From: Paenibacillus sp. YN15
Lineage (GTDB): Bacteria; Bacillota; Bacilli; Paenibacillales; NBRC-103111
DNA length: 64,000 bases
Direction of reading: 5' to 3'
Assembly: GCF_003285005.1 (NCBI RefSeq)
Contig: NZ_QMFA01000006.1
Coordinates: 124,001-188,000 of the forward strand
Shown here: positions 43,845-54,048 of the stretch, one piece after another
Layout: the number at the start of each line of letters is the position of its first letter
Numbering within the stretch: position 1 is the first letter of the stretch
Position numbers and translations under genes: made by a program
The notes under the pieces: generated by a model
What the model was told of the DNA's origin: nothing
The model's database searches: none
What the model saw: the letters and a program-made list of their open reading frames with translations, nothing else

Positions 43845-46094
43845 ATGAATAAACAGAGGTATTATCAGCAATTGCTAGTTTCCTACCTGCCGATTGTGTT
43901 CTGTGTGTTTACCATTCTTGTTTTGCTGACTCTTGCAGGCTCCGCATACTTGTCCCACGAAACCATGAAGAAGGAAAGTCTGGTCATGGCGAAGTTTGTC
44001 AACTCCGCAATCGACAGGGAGGTTCGCTTGAGCGAGCAGGTGGTGTTTAGCGAGCTGCTGGATAAAACTCAATTTAATCAACAGGTACAGTTAAGTCCGG
44101 CCTACGCCCCGTATTACAAAACATACGAGCTCTCGGTTATGCTAAGGGAGATCACTTTGACGTATCCGCTGATTCATTCGATGTATGTTTATCGGTTCTC
44201 GGATCAGTCTGTGCAATCCATCAATGCCATCACTTCGCTTGATCAATTCGGTGACCGGGATTTTATCAAGGAGGCTGTCCGCTTAACTGAGGCGGACCGG
44301 GCTGCCTGGAGCGGCGTAAGAAATTATAAAGAATTTGATGTTCAGACCCCGGATCAGGTCATCACCTTGACGCGTTCCATACCGATCTTTCGGGAAGCGG
44401 GCGGACTTATCGTGATGAATATCAGTGTGAGCGGTCTAACGGAGCTTGTCCGCCATCTGACCGATCCAAGCAGCACCTTTGTGGAAGTGACGGATGCGGA
44501 AGGCAAGCCCATCGTCAGATCAGGTCCCAGACATATAAATGAGACAGCCGTCGATTCTTCAAGCTTCACAGGGTATACGATTCGCCTCGGCTATTCCGAA
44601 GGCGTCCTGAACGGCATTCTGAAGACGGTTGCCATTTTGTATGCCGCTGTGGGCTTTATTGTCATTTGTCTCGGTTTGCTGTGGACGGTGTACACCACCA
44701 GAAGGAATTATAAGCCGATTCATGCGATTATGTCCAAGGTAGATCAGCTTGTATCCAATGTTAAGCTGCCCTTCGAGAAAAAACAGCGTCATGACGAGTT
44801 TGGGTTTTTGGAGCTTGTGCTGGAAAGAATGATAGAGGAGTCGACGAAATTTGAACAGCAGCATATGGAACATGCAGCAATCAAAAAGAGAATCCTGTTT
44901 GCCGAGCTAAGGGAAGGAGGTTTTTCGGGAACGGCGGCGGAGGCGAGGCAACGATTGTCGGCGCATAATTGGAGTCCTGACTTCGAAGGCTTTGTCTTGG
45001 CGGTTGTGGAAATTGACGACTACAATGTGATCAGCTCAAGGTTCAACGAGCGCGATATGTCTGCGTTGAAGTTCGCCATGTACAGCGCATTGGTAGAAAT
45101 GGATCATGAAGCGGGCCGGCCGTATCCATGGGCGGAGTGGGTCTCGTCGGATCAGATTGCTTTGATGTATCCCATTCAAAGGAGCGATCCCACCCGGCAG
45201 GAGGCGATTATCTCCGCCTTGCAGCAAGCTCTGGCCTGGATCAGCGGCCATTTGCATATCAAGATCAGCATCGGTCTTGGCAGCCCGGTTTGGGAAACGA
45301 AACATATTGCTGCTTCTTACGGGGAAGCCCGTCAAATGCTGAAGTACAAGCTGTCCTTAGGGAAGAATCGGTTGATCGGGAATTGGGATATTGACGGTAT
45401 GGACCGTTTCAGTTATCTGGGGATGCTCTCCGCTTCACGCGACCTTGCCGTTTCGTATCGATTGGCTGTTCCCGATTGGCAGGATCGATTGAATGAGTGG
45501 GTGGGTCAGGTGAAGACATTGCTTGTTCCCAAGGAAGATATCGACATGCTTGTTCAGGGTCTGGTCTACCACATTCGCAGGGAAATGTCCGAGATGTCCA
45601 ACGAACTGCTGGAGGTATGGAACACAGAATTTGACCTGGAGCTGGAACGCGCGATGAAGGGACAGACCTCAGTGGAGGAAATCGTCTACGGGATTCGTGA
45701 GATTTTGGTGACTGCTGGCATTCGTTTGGATGCCATCCGCAACAAGAACAGACATGCCGAAGCCTTGTGCAAAGTCAGGGAATATATCGATCGGCATTAT
45801 GCCGACCCGAATTTGTCACTCTCCTTTCTTAGCGGCGAGTTCGATATCAACAGCAAGACACTGAGCAGATTGTTTAAGGAGCAGTTTGGCGAGAATTTCG
45901 TGGATTATTTAATGCAAACCAGGATTGAGCATGCGAAGCGAATGCTTTTGGAAACAGAGATCCCTATTCAACAAATTTCCCAGGAAGTCGGTTATCTTAA
46001 CGCTTTATCATTCACCCGAGCATTCAAGAAGATGGAGGGAATTACGCCATTAGAGCTCCGGAGGGTTTGTGAATTGGAAAGAAAGGCAACATGA
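43845..46094 (+). CDS. Membrane-anchored AraC-family regulator
   Basis: 749 residues, AAGGGAG ribosome site. Layout: N-terminal membrane helix (about 11-35), extracytoplasmic sensor region (about 36-260), second membrane helix (about 264-285, AILYAAVGFIVICLGLLW), HAMP-like/linker, a middle domain (about 340-560), and a C-terminal double helix-turn-helix AraC module (about 645-745: LSFLSGEFDINSKTLSRLFK, and IQQISQEVGYLNALSFTRAF). This one-component design is common in Paenibacillus next to LplB/YtcP/LipO-type importers, which it probably activates upon sensing an extracellular sugar or its binding protein. Confidence 0.9.
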   Translation: MNKQRYYQQLLVSYLPIVFCVFTILVLLTLAGSAYLSHETMKKESLVMAKFVNSAIDREVRLSEQVVFSELLDKTQFNQQVQLSPAYAPYYKTYELSVMLREITLTYPLIHSMYVYRFSDQSVQSINAITSLDQFGDRDFIKEAVRLTEADRAAWSGVRNYKEFDVQTPDQVITLTRSIPIFREAGGLIVMNISVSGLTELVRHLTDPSSTFVEVTDAEGKPIVRSGPRHINETAVDSSSFTGYTIRLGYSEGVLNGILKTVAILYAAVGFIVICLGLLWTVYTTRRNYKPIHAIMSKVDQLVSNVKLPFEKKQRHDEFGFLELVLERMIEESTKFEQQHMEHAAIKKRILFAELREGGFSGTAAEARQRLSAHNWSPDFEGFVLAVVEIDDYNVISSRFNERDMSALKFAMYSALVEMDHEAGRPYPWAEWVSSDQIALMYPIQRSDPTRQEAIISALQQALAWISGHLHIKISIGLGSPVWETKHIAASYGEARQMLKYKLSLGKNRLIGNWDIDGMDRFSYLGMLSASRDLAVSYRLAVPDWQDRLNEWVGQVKTLLVPKEDIDMLVQGLVYHIRREMSEMSNELLEVWNTEFDLELERAMKGQTSVEEIVYGIREILVTAGIRLDAIRNKNRHAEALCKVREYIDRHYADPNLSLSFLSGEFDINSKTLSRLFKEQFGENFVDYLMQTRIEHAKRMLLETEIPIQQISQEVGYLNALSFTRAFKKMEGITPLELRRVCELERKAT

Positions 46095-46146
46095 GAATAC
46101 TGCGTGCTTTGAGAAAATGGTAGGGATAAACGGTCAGCGGATTAGT

Positions 46147-46204
46147 CCGGGGTTCTGCGGAAATGCACGAATGGTGCTGCAGCAGCAAACCCCGGGCTTT
46201 TTTT
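46147..46204 (+). terminator. Terminator after the AraC regulator gene
   Basis: CCGGGGTT (46147-46154) pairs with AACCCCGG (46188-46195), with CTGC/GCAGC able to extend inside, followed by GGGCTTTTTTT. Confidence 0.75.
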
Positions 46205-46242
46205 GATTTTGAGAATATTGCAGGCCGAGGGAATCTTGGAGG

Positions 46243-46272
46243 TTGGTTTGATCCGGGAAGCATGCGTATAGT
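46243..46272 (+). promoter_or_regulatory. Promoter of the sugar importer operon
   Basis: TTGGTT (46243-46248), 18 bp, TATAGT (46267-46272), 30 bp before the lplB-like start. Likely target of the adjacent AraC regulator; no clear operator repeat identified. Confidence 0.5.
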
Positions 46273-46302
46273 AATGGGGAAAAGAAAGGATGGGACGAAG
46301 AC

Positions 46303-47232
46303 ATGCAAACCGGTCGGTTGACCAAAACCTTCGATCTGCTGCGAAAAGATAAATGGCTTTATCTGATGGCATTGCCGGGACTGCTTTATTTCCTTGTTTT
46401 TGAATACGGCCCCATGTACGGAATTGTTATAGCATTTAAGGACTACAGCATCTATCAGGGGATTGCAGGCAGTGATTGGGTCGGATTTGATAATTTCAGA
46501 AGACTGTTCGAGATGTCCGGATTTCTGCGGGCGTTAAGAAATACACTTCTCATTAGCCTCTATCAACTCGTATTTGTGTTCCCTGCGCCGATCATTTTGG
46601 CGCTGCTCATCAACGAGGCGAAACATGCGGCGTTCAAGAAATTTGTGCAAACCAGCGTCTATCTGCCACACTTTGTATCCTGGGTTGTGATTGGCGGCAT
46701 TTTATATGCGATTCTATCGCCTACTACCGGCATCGTGAAAGAAATGGCAGGCTGGCTCGGGCATGAGGGTGCGTTTATCAATATAATGGGCAGCCGGGAA
46801 ACCTTTCGCGGTCTGCTGATCGGGTCGAGCATCTGGAAGGAAGCAGGGTTTGGCAGCGTATTATATTTGGCCACCATTGCCACGATTGATCCGCATTTGT
46901 ATGAAGCGGCCAAGGTGGATGGCGCAAAAAAATGGCGGCAAATATGGCACATTACGCTTCCGGGTCTCCGAACCACCATCGTCATTATGCTGATCATAAA
47001 GGTTGGAAGCTTCTTGAATGCGGGGTTGGAGCAGGTATTTGCGCTCTATAGTCCATTGGTGTATGAGGTCAGCGAAATTCTTGATACGTATGTATACAAG
47101 CTGGCGTTCAATGAGGCCAAATATGATCTTTCCACCGCCTCCGGTTTGTTTAAATCCGCCGTGGGGTTAATTCTGGTGTTGGTTACAAACTTTATTGCCA
47201 AAAAAATTGACAAAGAAAGCGGGCTAATCTAG
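46303..47232 (+). CDS. ABC sugar permease, LplB type
   Basis: 309 residues. Six membrane helices and the EAA loop EAAKVDGAKKWRQIWHITLP at about residues 204-223. LplB-type subunits pair with YtcP-type subunits and a LipO-type lipoprotein to import complex oligosaccharides, using a shared MsmK-like ATPase encoded elsewhere; no ATPase gene lies in this cassette. First gene of the importer operon. Confidence 0.92.
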   Translation: MQTGRLTKTFDLLRKDKWLYLMALPGLLYFLVFEYGPMYGIVIAFKDYSIYQGIAGSDWVGFDNFRRLFEMSGFLRALRNTLLISLYQLVFVFPAPIILALLINEAKHAAFKKFVQTSVYLPHFVSWVVIGGILYAILSPTTGIVKEMAGWLGHEGAFINIMGSRETFRGLLIGSSIWKEAGFGSVLYLATIATIDPHLYEAAKVDGAKKWRQIWHITLPGLRTTIVIMLIIKVGSFLNAGLEQVFALYSPLVYEVSEILDTYVYKLAFNEAKYDLSTASGLFKSAVGLILVLVTNFIAKKIDKESGLI

Positions 47233-48120
47233 ATGAGGAAGGGAATGAGGGCAATCCGGCAAGAAGATTCCGGCCAATGGGTATTGAACGCTTTCTTGCT
47301 AGTTACTGCAATTGTGACCCTTTATCCGTTCTGGCATGTACTGATGTATTCATTAAGCGATCCCAAGCTGGCCTTGGGAGGGGGGTTATTCCTTCTTCCG
47401 CGGGGATTTTCGTTCAACTCGTATGGGATGCTGTTTCAAAATTCGGGAATCGGACAGGCTTATTCCAATTCGCTGTTCCGGCTGTTTGCCGGCACTTTGA
47501 TCAATGTCGTTTTTACAGCGACGCTTGCTTATCCCTTATCAATCCGACGTTTCCTATGGCGGACGCCGCTCACACTTATGATCTTCTTCACCATGCTGTT
47601 CAGCGGCGGCATGATTCCAACTTATTTGCTGGTAAACAGCTTGGGCCTCGTCGATACTTTATGGGCGCTGATTGTCCCTTCGGCGATCAGCGCGTGGAAC
47701 TTCTTCATCATGAAAAATTACTTTCAGGGCATTCCGCCGGAGCTGGAGGAGTCGGCAAGCATGGACGGCGCAACGCCATTGCGCACATTATTCTCGATCA
47801 TTCTTCCGGTATCGATGCCGGTAATTGCGGCGATTGCGTTATTCTACGGTGTCTCCCATTGGAATGCTTACTTCGATGCCGTTCTTTACATCCATTCTGA
47901 AGAAAAGGAGGTGTTGCCGGTATTTCTGCGAAGCATGCTGAATTACAGCGCGATGGAATCGGCAAGAGAGTTTGACGACAGTGCAGTGATGGCGAATGTG
48001 TCCGAGGAAACCTTGAAGATGGCAGCAATCGTAGCCTCGATCCTGCCGATGCTGATCATCTATCCGTTTTTGCAGAAATATTTTGTCAAGGGTGTCATGA
48101 TCGGCTCTGTGAAGGCTTGA
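47233..48120 (+). CDS. ABC sugar permease, YtcP/CarB type
   Basis: 295 residues, starting directly at the end of the LplB-type gene with no intergenic base. MalG-like, with EAA loop EESASMDGATPLRTLFSIILP at about residues 175-195 (in part) and a C-terminus ending in the KGVMIGSVKA typical of the family. Second half of the importer channel. Confidence 0.92.
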   Translation: MRKGMRAIRQEDSGQWVLNAFLLVTAIVTLYPFWHVLMYSLSDPKLALGGGLFLLPRGFSFNSYGMLFQNSGIGQAYSNSLFRLFAGTLINVVFTATLAYPLSIRRFLWRTPLTLMIFFTMLFSGGMIPTYLLVNSLGLVDTLWALIVPSAISAWNFFIMKNYFQGIPPELEESASMDGATPLRTLFSIILPVSMPVIAAIALFYGVSHWNAYFDAVLYIHSEEKEVLPVFLRSMLNYSAMESAREFDDSAVMANVSEETLKMAAIVASILPMLIIYPFLQKYFVKGVMIGSVKA

Positions 48121-48175
48121 TTGAATCGCCAGTGTTTCGTCATGGACGGCTATTACCTATACGAGGAGGATTATT

Positions 48176-49708
48176 GTGAACAAGAAAGCGTCTTTGAAAA
48201 GGATAAACCTGTTCTTTCTTCTGATCCTGTTATTTGTATCGGCATGCAGCAACTCCAATGCAGGCAATGAGGCGAATTCGGGTGAAGCATCCGCATCCCA
48301 GCCCTCGCCCTCTGCAGAGCCTCCAACGGTCAGAATCCTGATGAAGAAGGCTACAGAGTTCCCCGAAAATAACCCGGTCATTCAGGAAATTCGGAAACGG
48401 ACAGGAGTCAATGTGCAAGTGGAGTCCGTCGTCACTGCCGATTACGGCAACCGATTGAATACCATGATCGTAAGCGGGAATGCGCCGGATATTTTCGAGG
48501 TTTCCAAAGCTAGTCTGAAGGAGATGGCAGAGAACGGCGTGATTATGCCGTTGAATGATTTATTGGCGTCCAATGGAGCGAATCTGATGGAGAATAAAGG
48601 CAAGTACATGAAGGGGCCGGCAACCATCGACGGAAAAATCTACGGAATTCCCTACGGCTGGTTCCCGGGCAGCGCACTTGCCATCCGCAAGGATTGGCTG
48701 GATCATCTCGGGCTGGAAGTGCCGGAGACGCTGGAGGAATACGAAAAGGTTCTGCGCGCCTTCGTGAAGGAGGATCCGGATGGGAACGGGCTGAACGATA
48801 CGATTGGGCTCGGCTTGACCTTCGGAGCGAATCAAAACTGGACGCATCTCTTCGCGGCCTTCGGCGTTCCGATAACCCGGCAGGTGCTGCTCGACGACAA
48901 GGTGGTTCCATGGATGCTGGCTCCCGGGTACCTGGACGCCATCAAGTATTTGAACAAGCTGCACAAAGAGGGCTTGATCGATCCGGAGTTCGCAACGGTG
49001 CCGGCACAGCAATCCTACGAGAAGGTGTGGAACGGGAAAGTCGGAGCGTATAATTTTAATGCGGATGGAATTACCCAGAACTGGCTTTCCCGCTATGTGG
49101 AAAATCCCAAGCCTGAATTTGTCTACACCGTCATTAAGGGACCGAACGGACAAGGCGGCTATCTGAAGCCGGTGTTTGAGGACAGCGCCCCGTATACCGT
49201 CATTTCCAGCAAGGCGAAGCATCCGGAGGCGGCAACGAAGGTATTGGATTTCCTGGTCAGTGAAGAGGGCTACAGGTTAACATGGGCCGGGCTTGAAGGT
49301 GTGCATCACAAATGGAATGACAAAGGCGAATTCGAATGGATTCCTCCTTATGACGATGCCGTGCAGCTGCGGAATGCGGGCGGATATATGTATTCGGCCA
49401 TAATGTACAGGATGGGCGGGTTGAAGGATCAATTGTTCAATAAGGTTACGATTGAGGCGCGCAAGCTGGCTTTGGAAAATACGATAGAAGATGTCTATAT
49501 CTATGACCTGCCGGAGATTCAGAAGGACGTCGGAACGATATTGAGCGATATGGAGGTTGAATTCCGGATGGTTGCCATTACCTCGAACGGGGATCTCGAC
49601 GCCATGTATGAGAGCTTCAAGAAGAAGTATCTGGCGGAGGGCGGCGATAAATGGATCAAGCAGGCTACGGAAATTTACAAGGCCCAGAAGCAGGCGGAAA
49701 ATCGGTAA
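48176..49708 (+). CDS. Extracellular sugar-binding lipoprotein (LipO/family 1 type)
   Basis: 510 residues from GTG 48176 (GAGGAGG upstream). Lipoprotein signal with lipobox VSAC at about residues 22-25, a Ser/Ala/Glu-rich linker, then a large type of solute-binding protein (DPDGNGLNDTIGLG calcium-like motif at about residue 198; WAGLEGVHHKW and PPYDDA late in the protein, characteristic of LipO relatives). Captures the substrate of the adjacent permeases. Confidence 0.92.
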   Translation: MNKKASLKRINLFFLLILLFVSACSNSNAGNEANSGEASASQPSPSAEPPTVRILMKKATEFPENNPVIQEIRKRTGVNVQVESVVTADYGNRLNTMIVSGNAPDIFEVSKASLKEMAENGVIMPLNDLLASNGANLMENKGKYMKGPATIDGKIYGIPYGWFPGSALAIRKDWLDHLGLEVPETLEEYEKVLRAFVKEDPDGNGLNDTIGLGLTFGANQNWTHLFAAFGVPITRQVLLDDKVVPWMLAPGYLDAIKYLNKLHKEGLIDPEFATVPAQQSYEKVWNGKVGAYNFNADGITQNWLSRYVENPKPEFVYTVIKGPNGQGGYLKPVFEDSAPYTVISSKAKHPEAATKVLDFLVSEEGYRLTWAGLEGVHHKWNDKGEFEWIPPYDDAVQLRNAGGYMYSAIMYRMGGLKDQLFNKVTIEARKLALENTIEDVYIYDLPEIQKDVGTILSDMEVEFRMVAITSNGDLDAMYESFKKKYLAEGGDKWIKQATEIYKAQKQAENR

Positions 49709-49727
49709 GCTTTTGAGGAGGAGAACC

Positions 49728-51095
49728 ATGAGGGCAAGGATAAGCATCGATGCTTCTAAGGCGGCAAGAACATGGCCGCGCGTGGAGCGTTACCAGAACT
49801 CGACGCTGCGGTTTGCGCCGCCGGCCGATTTTCCGGCATTCTGGGCGGAAAAGCACGGCCGGCCCAAAATCATGCGCTGCTGGGTTACTCTCGACGAAGT
49901 TTGGGATTATCGAACGGACGAATATTTCTGGAACTATCGAATCGGGGTCAACCGGTACGAGGACGATCCCCATCATCATGAATACGACTGGGGATGGACT
50001 GTCCCATCCGAGGTGCATATTCAAACCTACCTTGCCGCCCACAGCGAGCATTGCGACGAAATACTGCTGAACCTCCGCAGGTATGAGAAGGAAACGGAGC
50101 AGGGAGTCATCTCTCTCGATAAATACGAAGAGGTTGTGGAACGGGTCATCGAGCACTACAAAAATCTGTACCCTAACATCCGTTATATCGAGCCCTGCAA
50201 CGAGAGCGACTATCTGAGGTTCGGCGGCATCGGCACTGGACATTACTACAAGCTATATACTCGGGCATACCGGGCTGTAAGAAAATTGAACGAGCGCTAC
50301 CGGTATGAAACTCCGCTGGAAATCGGCGGTTCCGCAATCAACGCGGTGATGGACCGCCCGCACTTATGGCGCGAGTTTTTGCAGCATCTGGCCAACGACA
50401 AGGATGAGCGGCGAAAAATTGACTATTATTCCATGCACGATTACAACGGCCATCCCAACCGGATGAAGGTCTTTTACGACATGCATCATGCCTGGATCAA
50501 AGAACTGAGCCTGCCCGATCTCCCGATTTTTGTGGATGAATACGGTTTTACCCGGACGACGGGAATCTGGACCGATAGCTTGAGGAACGCTTCGGGCGTT
50601 TTGTCGGCGATGATTCTGTCCACTCGGCTGGAGGGAATGCATCTTTTTCCTTGGTGCACGTTCCATAACCCGTCCAGTCAAATGTCATTCACCCAGTACC
50701 TGCTGCTGGAGGACGGGCAATATGCCTCTACGCCCAACGGAAATGCCATGCGCATGCTGTACATGCTCAAGACCGACGAGCTGGAGATGCTGGGAGAGCA
50801 TCATCATCGGGTTATCGCCACCGGAGATGCTACGGGATACGCCGTCCTGGCTACGAATCCGGGCAATGAGCCGATGGCAGTCGATCTGGCGCTGCACAGC
50901 ATACCGTATGACAAAGCTGCAATTACGGAATACCGGGTGGACTCCCTGCATAACAACCGCTTGACTGGCCCCGCCAGCATGGAGCTGGGTTTGACCAACC
51001 GGTGGATTGAGCGGGTGACGGGACCGGAGAAGGGCATTGACCTGACGGCTGTGCTGGAGCCGTACGGATTTACTCTTTGGCTGGTGGAGCCATAG
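49728..51095 (+). CDS. Putative clan GH-A glycoside hydrolase (GH39-like)
   Basis: 455 residues from ATG 49728, GAGGAGGAGAA ribosome site. TIM-barrel features with a likely acid/base Glu159 in [10 protein letters not shown] (Asn-Glu pair at the end of strand 4) and a likely nucleophile Glu271 in [12 protein letters not shown] (strand 7), 112 residues apart as in clan A retaining enzymes. A C-terminal beta-domain follows from about 390. No signal peptide, so it acts on imported oligosaccharide. Exact family and substrate cannot be assigned by eye; GH39 is the nearest guess. Confidence 0.7.
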   Translation: MRARISIDASKAARTWPRVERYQNSTLRFAPPADFPAFWAEKHGRPKIMRCWVTLDEVWDYRTDEYFWNYRIGVNRYEDDPHHHEYDWGWTVPSEVHIQTYLAAHSEHCDEILLNLRRYEKETEQGVISLDKYEEVVERVIEHYKNLYPNIRYIEPCNESDYLRFGGIGTGHYYKLYTRAYRAVRKLNERYRYETPLEIGGSAINAVMDRPHLWREFLQHLANDKDERRKIDYYSMHDYNGHPNRMKVFYDMHHAWIKELSLPDLPIFVDEYGFTRTTGIWTDSLRNASGVLSAMILSTRLEGMHLFPWCTFHNPSSQMSFTQYLLLEDGQYASTPNGNAMRMLYMLKTDELEMLGEHHHRVIATGDATGYAVLATNPGNEPMAVDLALHSIPYDKAAITEYRVDSLHNNRLTGPASMELGLTNRWIERVTGPEKGIDLTAVLEPYGFTLWLVEP

Positions 51096-51154
51096 AAGAT
51101 GCCTTTTCATCCGCCTGCCTGAAGCATAACCGTACTTCCAAGGAGGCGATCTAC

Positions 51155-53242
51155 ATGGTGTACGAACTGACCAACGATGATTTGACTGCGAAATTCGATA
51201 ATCAGGGAAGATTGATTTGGCTTTCCAATCGGAAAGACGCTTTGGACAATGTGATTTGCTCCCCATCTGACGGCAGCTTCAAGCTGGTTTTTAAAAAAGG
51301 AGAAGATTGGGAGAATCCCGTTGATGCCAATGATCAGTCCTATAGGGTTGTACAAAGGGGCGACAGCCTTGAATTCGCAGCCGACAAGCTGAAGGTTCGC
51401 GGTGTTGCCGCCTGTATTGGAATCAGGCTGATGGTGTCTTTGCAAGGGGACGCTCTGATATTCGGAGCGGAAATTGACAACCGCGATGATGTTCTGATCA
51501 CCGACTTCGAATATCCGAATATTGGCGTTATTCACTCGCTGGCCGGCGGGAAGCCCGCATTGCTGTGGCCGCAGCAATGCGGGCAGAAAATAACGAATGT
51601 TGGCAAATACTTGTCGAACATGACGGAAACCCGGAATAAGCATTCCAACACGTTGCATTTGAATTACCCCGGCGGTCATCCGCATGGCGGAAGCATGCAA
51701 TGGATGGCGCTGATCGACGGCGATCAAACCCTGTACTTCGCGGGCCATGACTCCGAGTTCTATACGTCCGAGCTTCTCGTCAGAGGGAGCCGGCATCATC
51801 CCGGTGCAATTACGCTTACGTTGGAGAAAATGCCGTTCGTGAAGCGGAATGAAATCTGGACGGCGCCCCATTCCATTCTGAAGCTCTACACCGGCAGTTG
51901 GCACCAAGGAGCCCGGGAATATGCGGCATGGTCCGAAAATTGGCGCTATCAAACCGAAAAGCCGCAGTGGATCAAGGATATGAAAGGATTCTTTCTGGTG
52001 ATTCACAAGCAGCAATTCGGGACTGAAATGTGGAATTACGGCGAATTGCCCGTCTTGTACGAAATCGCCCGGGCGCACGGCTGCGATACTCTCGGATTGT
52101 TCGGATGGTACGATAGCGGCCATGACAACCAATATCCGCATGTTCATGCAAGCAACTCGCTGGGGGGCGCCGAGGCGCTCAAGTCGAACATCAAGGCCGT
52201 GCAAGACGCGGGCGGCAAGGTCATATTGTACCAGCAAGGTCATCTGATCGATATCTCATCCGATTTTTACAAGAACGGGGGGGACCGGCTCGAGTCCAAA
52301 AGCCGTTGGAATGAGCCGTACTTTGAATTTTACAACAAGTCGCATCAAAGTTCTTTCCTGGCAAACTATACGAGCAAATCCTTCTCCGTGTCATGCCCTT
52401 CTTGTCCGGAGTGGCAGGAATTAATGAGGGATAAGGTGGACTTTATTGCCGCTTTCGGTGCCGATGGCGTATTGTTCGACCAGATTGGCGGCATGCCGGC
52501 TTATCCTTGCTTTGACAATCGGCATCCGCATGCGCAAGGCAAGCCTTCGCTGTCCATGTCACAAGGAAGAATGCAATTGCTTGAAGGCATTCAAGCCCGC
52601 ACCAAAGAAATCAACCGTGAATATGCGTTCTTCACGGAGCATGTGACGGATTTGTATTCCGGCTATGCGGATTGTCTTCACGCCATGTTTGCGGGTCCGT
52701 CCAGAGAGGCCAATCGTCTGGATACGGAAACGAACGGCGAGATTCCCGAGCTTGTCAATTATCCGGAATTGTTCCGGTACTGCTTCCCGGAGACGGTCGT
52801 GACCATCCGCAACCCGAATCCATTCATAGCACCACGCGCAGCGAATTATGCGTTCGTATTCGGACTGCGGTACGAACTGGAAATCCGCTATGAGAAGGAC
52901 CGGAACGAGCTGCTGGCGGACAAGTATGCAGACTATTGCCAATATGCGAAGCAAGCGGCGGAGCTTCGCGCCAAGTACTGGCATGTGCTTGGCCGCGGCA
53001 GGTTCCGGGACATGGATGGCATCGTCAATCGAAATCCGGCGATTATTGCCAAAGCTTATCATAAGGAGAACCTGCTCGCGGTTGCGCTTTGGAATGATAC
53101 CTCTCATGCTGCGGATGTTCTGATCGCTGCCGCAGGATACCGATTGATTGAGGTATCCACAATTGGGGAAACGTTCCCTTCCATGCCCCATTCGTTGGAA
53201 CCGCAGCAAATTGCTGCAGCGCTATACGAAAAGGAGGGATGA
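51155..53242 (+). CDS. Putative TIM-barrel glycoside hydrolase (DUF6259-like)
   Basis: 695 residues from ATG 51155 (AAGGAGG upstream). N-terminal beta-sandwich-like region (1-240), central barrel (about 260-560) with [19 protein letters not shown], a late strand [12 protein letters not shown] carrying a likely catalytic Asp442, and [18 protein letters not shown]-terminal beta-domain. Intracellular, no signal peptide. The architecture resembles Paenibacillus proteins labelled DUF6259 and, more distantly, GH36/GH31-type alpha-glycosidases; this is recollection, not a search. Last gene of the cassette; a dapA remnant begins 12 bp after its stop. Confidence 0.65.
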   Translation: MVYELTNDDLTAKFDNQGRLIWLSNRKDALDNVICSPSDGSFKLVFKKGEDWENPVDANDQSYRVVQRGDSLEFAADKLKVRGVAACIGIRLMVSLQGDALIFGAEIDNRDDVLITDFEYPNIGVIHSLAGGKPALLWPQQCGQKITNVGKYLSNMTETRNKHSNTLHLNYPGGHPHGGSMQWMALIDGDQTLYFAGHDSEFYTSELLVRGSRHHPGAITLTLEKMPFVKRNEIWTAPHSILKLYTGSWHQGAREYAAWSENWRYQTEKPQWIKDMKGFFLVIHKQQFGTEMWNYGELPVLYEIARAHGCDTLGLFGWYDSGHDNQYPHVHASNSLGGAEALKSNIKAVQDAGGKVILYQQGHLIDISSDFYKNGGDRLESKSRWNEPYFEFYNKSHQSSFLANYTSKSFSVSCPSCPEWQELMRDKVDFIAAFGADGVLFDQIGGMPAYPCFDNRHPHAQGKPSLSMSQGRMQLLEGIQARTKEINREYAFFTEHVTDLYSGYADCLHAMFAGPSREANRLDTETNGEIPELVNYPELFRYCFPETVVTIRNPNPFIAPRAANYAFVFGLRYELEIRYEKDRNELLADKYADYCQYAKQAAELRAKYWHVLGRGRFRDMDGIVNRNPAIIAKAYHKENLLAVALWNDTSHAADVLIAAAGYRLIEVSTIGETFPSMPHSLEPQQIAAALYEKEG

Positions 53243-53253
53243 CAAAAAGCTTT

Positions 53254-53451
53254 TGAAGGCCGGAACACTGCACCATGAGCTGTTCCCGCTGTTCCGCGGC
53301 ATGTTCAACTGCCTGGAGCGGGTGCCCAATCCCGCCTGTGAAGCATGCGCTGAATTTGAAGGGCATTCAGGTGGGCGGCTTGCGCCTTCCCATGCTTCCG
53401 GTTAATGAGGCGGAAGGGCAGTTAATTGAGGATTTGCTAAGCCATTTATAA
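53254..53451 (+). pseudogene. Decayed duplicate of the dapA 3' end
   Basis: 198 bp aligning to 43324-43523 of dapA. Bases 53268-53310 are identical to 43338-43380, then scattered substitutions, a 2-bp deletion (in the AATCC-GC-GCCTG region, about 53331) that breaks the frame, and a changed end (codons for SHL instead of AKL before the stop). No start codon or ribosome site: it is the C-terminal third only. It marks the right boundary of the sugar cassette. Confidence 0.9.
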
Positions 53452-53945
53452 GCTTAGAGAATGCGGCGAAATAAAGTACCGCTAATTTGCTGACAAAACT
53501 CCCAAAACCGTGGAGATTTTGTCACCAAAAGCGGATACTAATTTCCTCGCAGCTCCTTATGGGATGGGGCGGAGGCCCTGTCTTTTTTGTTTGCGGAGGA
53601 AGACATGTATGGGGATGGGGGAGACCAAGCGGACACAGGTTCCGTTATTGCTAGAGCAGCTGCCGGTGGAGGCCCCTAGGCTTGCTTTTGCCGGAAGGAT
53701 TATCGGCGCACGAGGAGGAGCTTGGATGCGCTCCTGGAGGAGCATATGTGGGAGAATATGACCTTTGAAGAGGGAAAAGAAGCCGCGCGGAACTGTTTTG
53801 CTTTTTTGAAGCCGGGGGCTATATCCGCTGTGCCGAAGCGGGAGATTTCCATTATTCTGGATGCCAAAAAGCCGCTGATGATTCCTTGCAGTCCCGAAAA
53901 ACGGCGCGGATGAAGCGGCGTGAAACAGGCAATAATGACTTTAAC
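53452..53945. other. Gene-poor stretch between dapA remnant and the RNase J gene
   Basis: Part of a 597-bp gap. It contains a copy of the AAGCGGACACAGGTTCCGTTATT-type repeat core (about 53619-53640, cf. 13688) and two weak overlapping frames: 53601-53761 (from an ATG) and 53722-53913 (63 codons: DALLEEHMWENMTFEEGKEA...). The second has backbone-like codon use but no convincing ribosome site and no recognised family; it may be the tail of a decayed gene. No terminator with a long T-run was found. Confidence 0.4.
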
Positions 53946-53975
53946 TTGTATTTCCTCTCGTCATTCCTGTATAAT
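53946..53975 (+). promoter_or_regulatory. Promoter of the RNase J gene
   Basis: TTGTAT (53946-53951), 18 bp, TATAAT (53970-53975), 74 bp before the start codon. Confidence 0.7.
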
Positions 53976-54048
53976 GTTGTCAAGTGACTGGTGCGGTTTC
54001 TTACATGCTTGATAAGATCGTCGCAATTTAATCCAAGGAGGTATACTC

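Noticed and set aside
43524-53254. Integrase, transposase or insertion sequence ends in the sugar cassette
   Set aside because: All reading frames there are regulator, transport or hydrolase genes; no terminal inverted repeats or recombinase motifs seen, so no mobile element is annotated.
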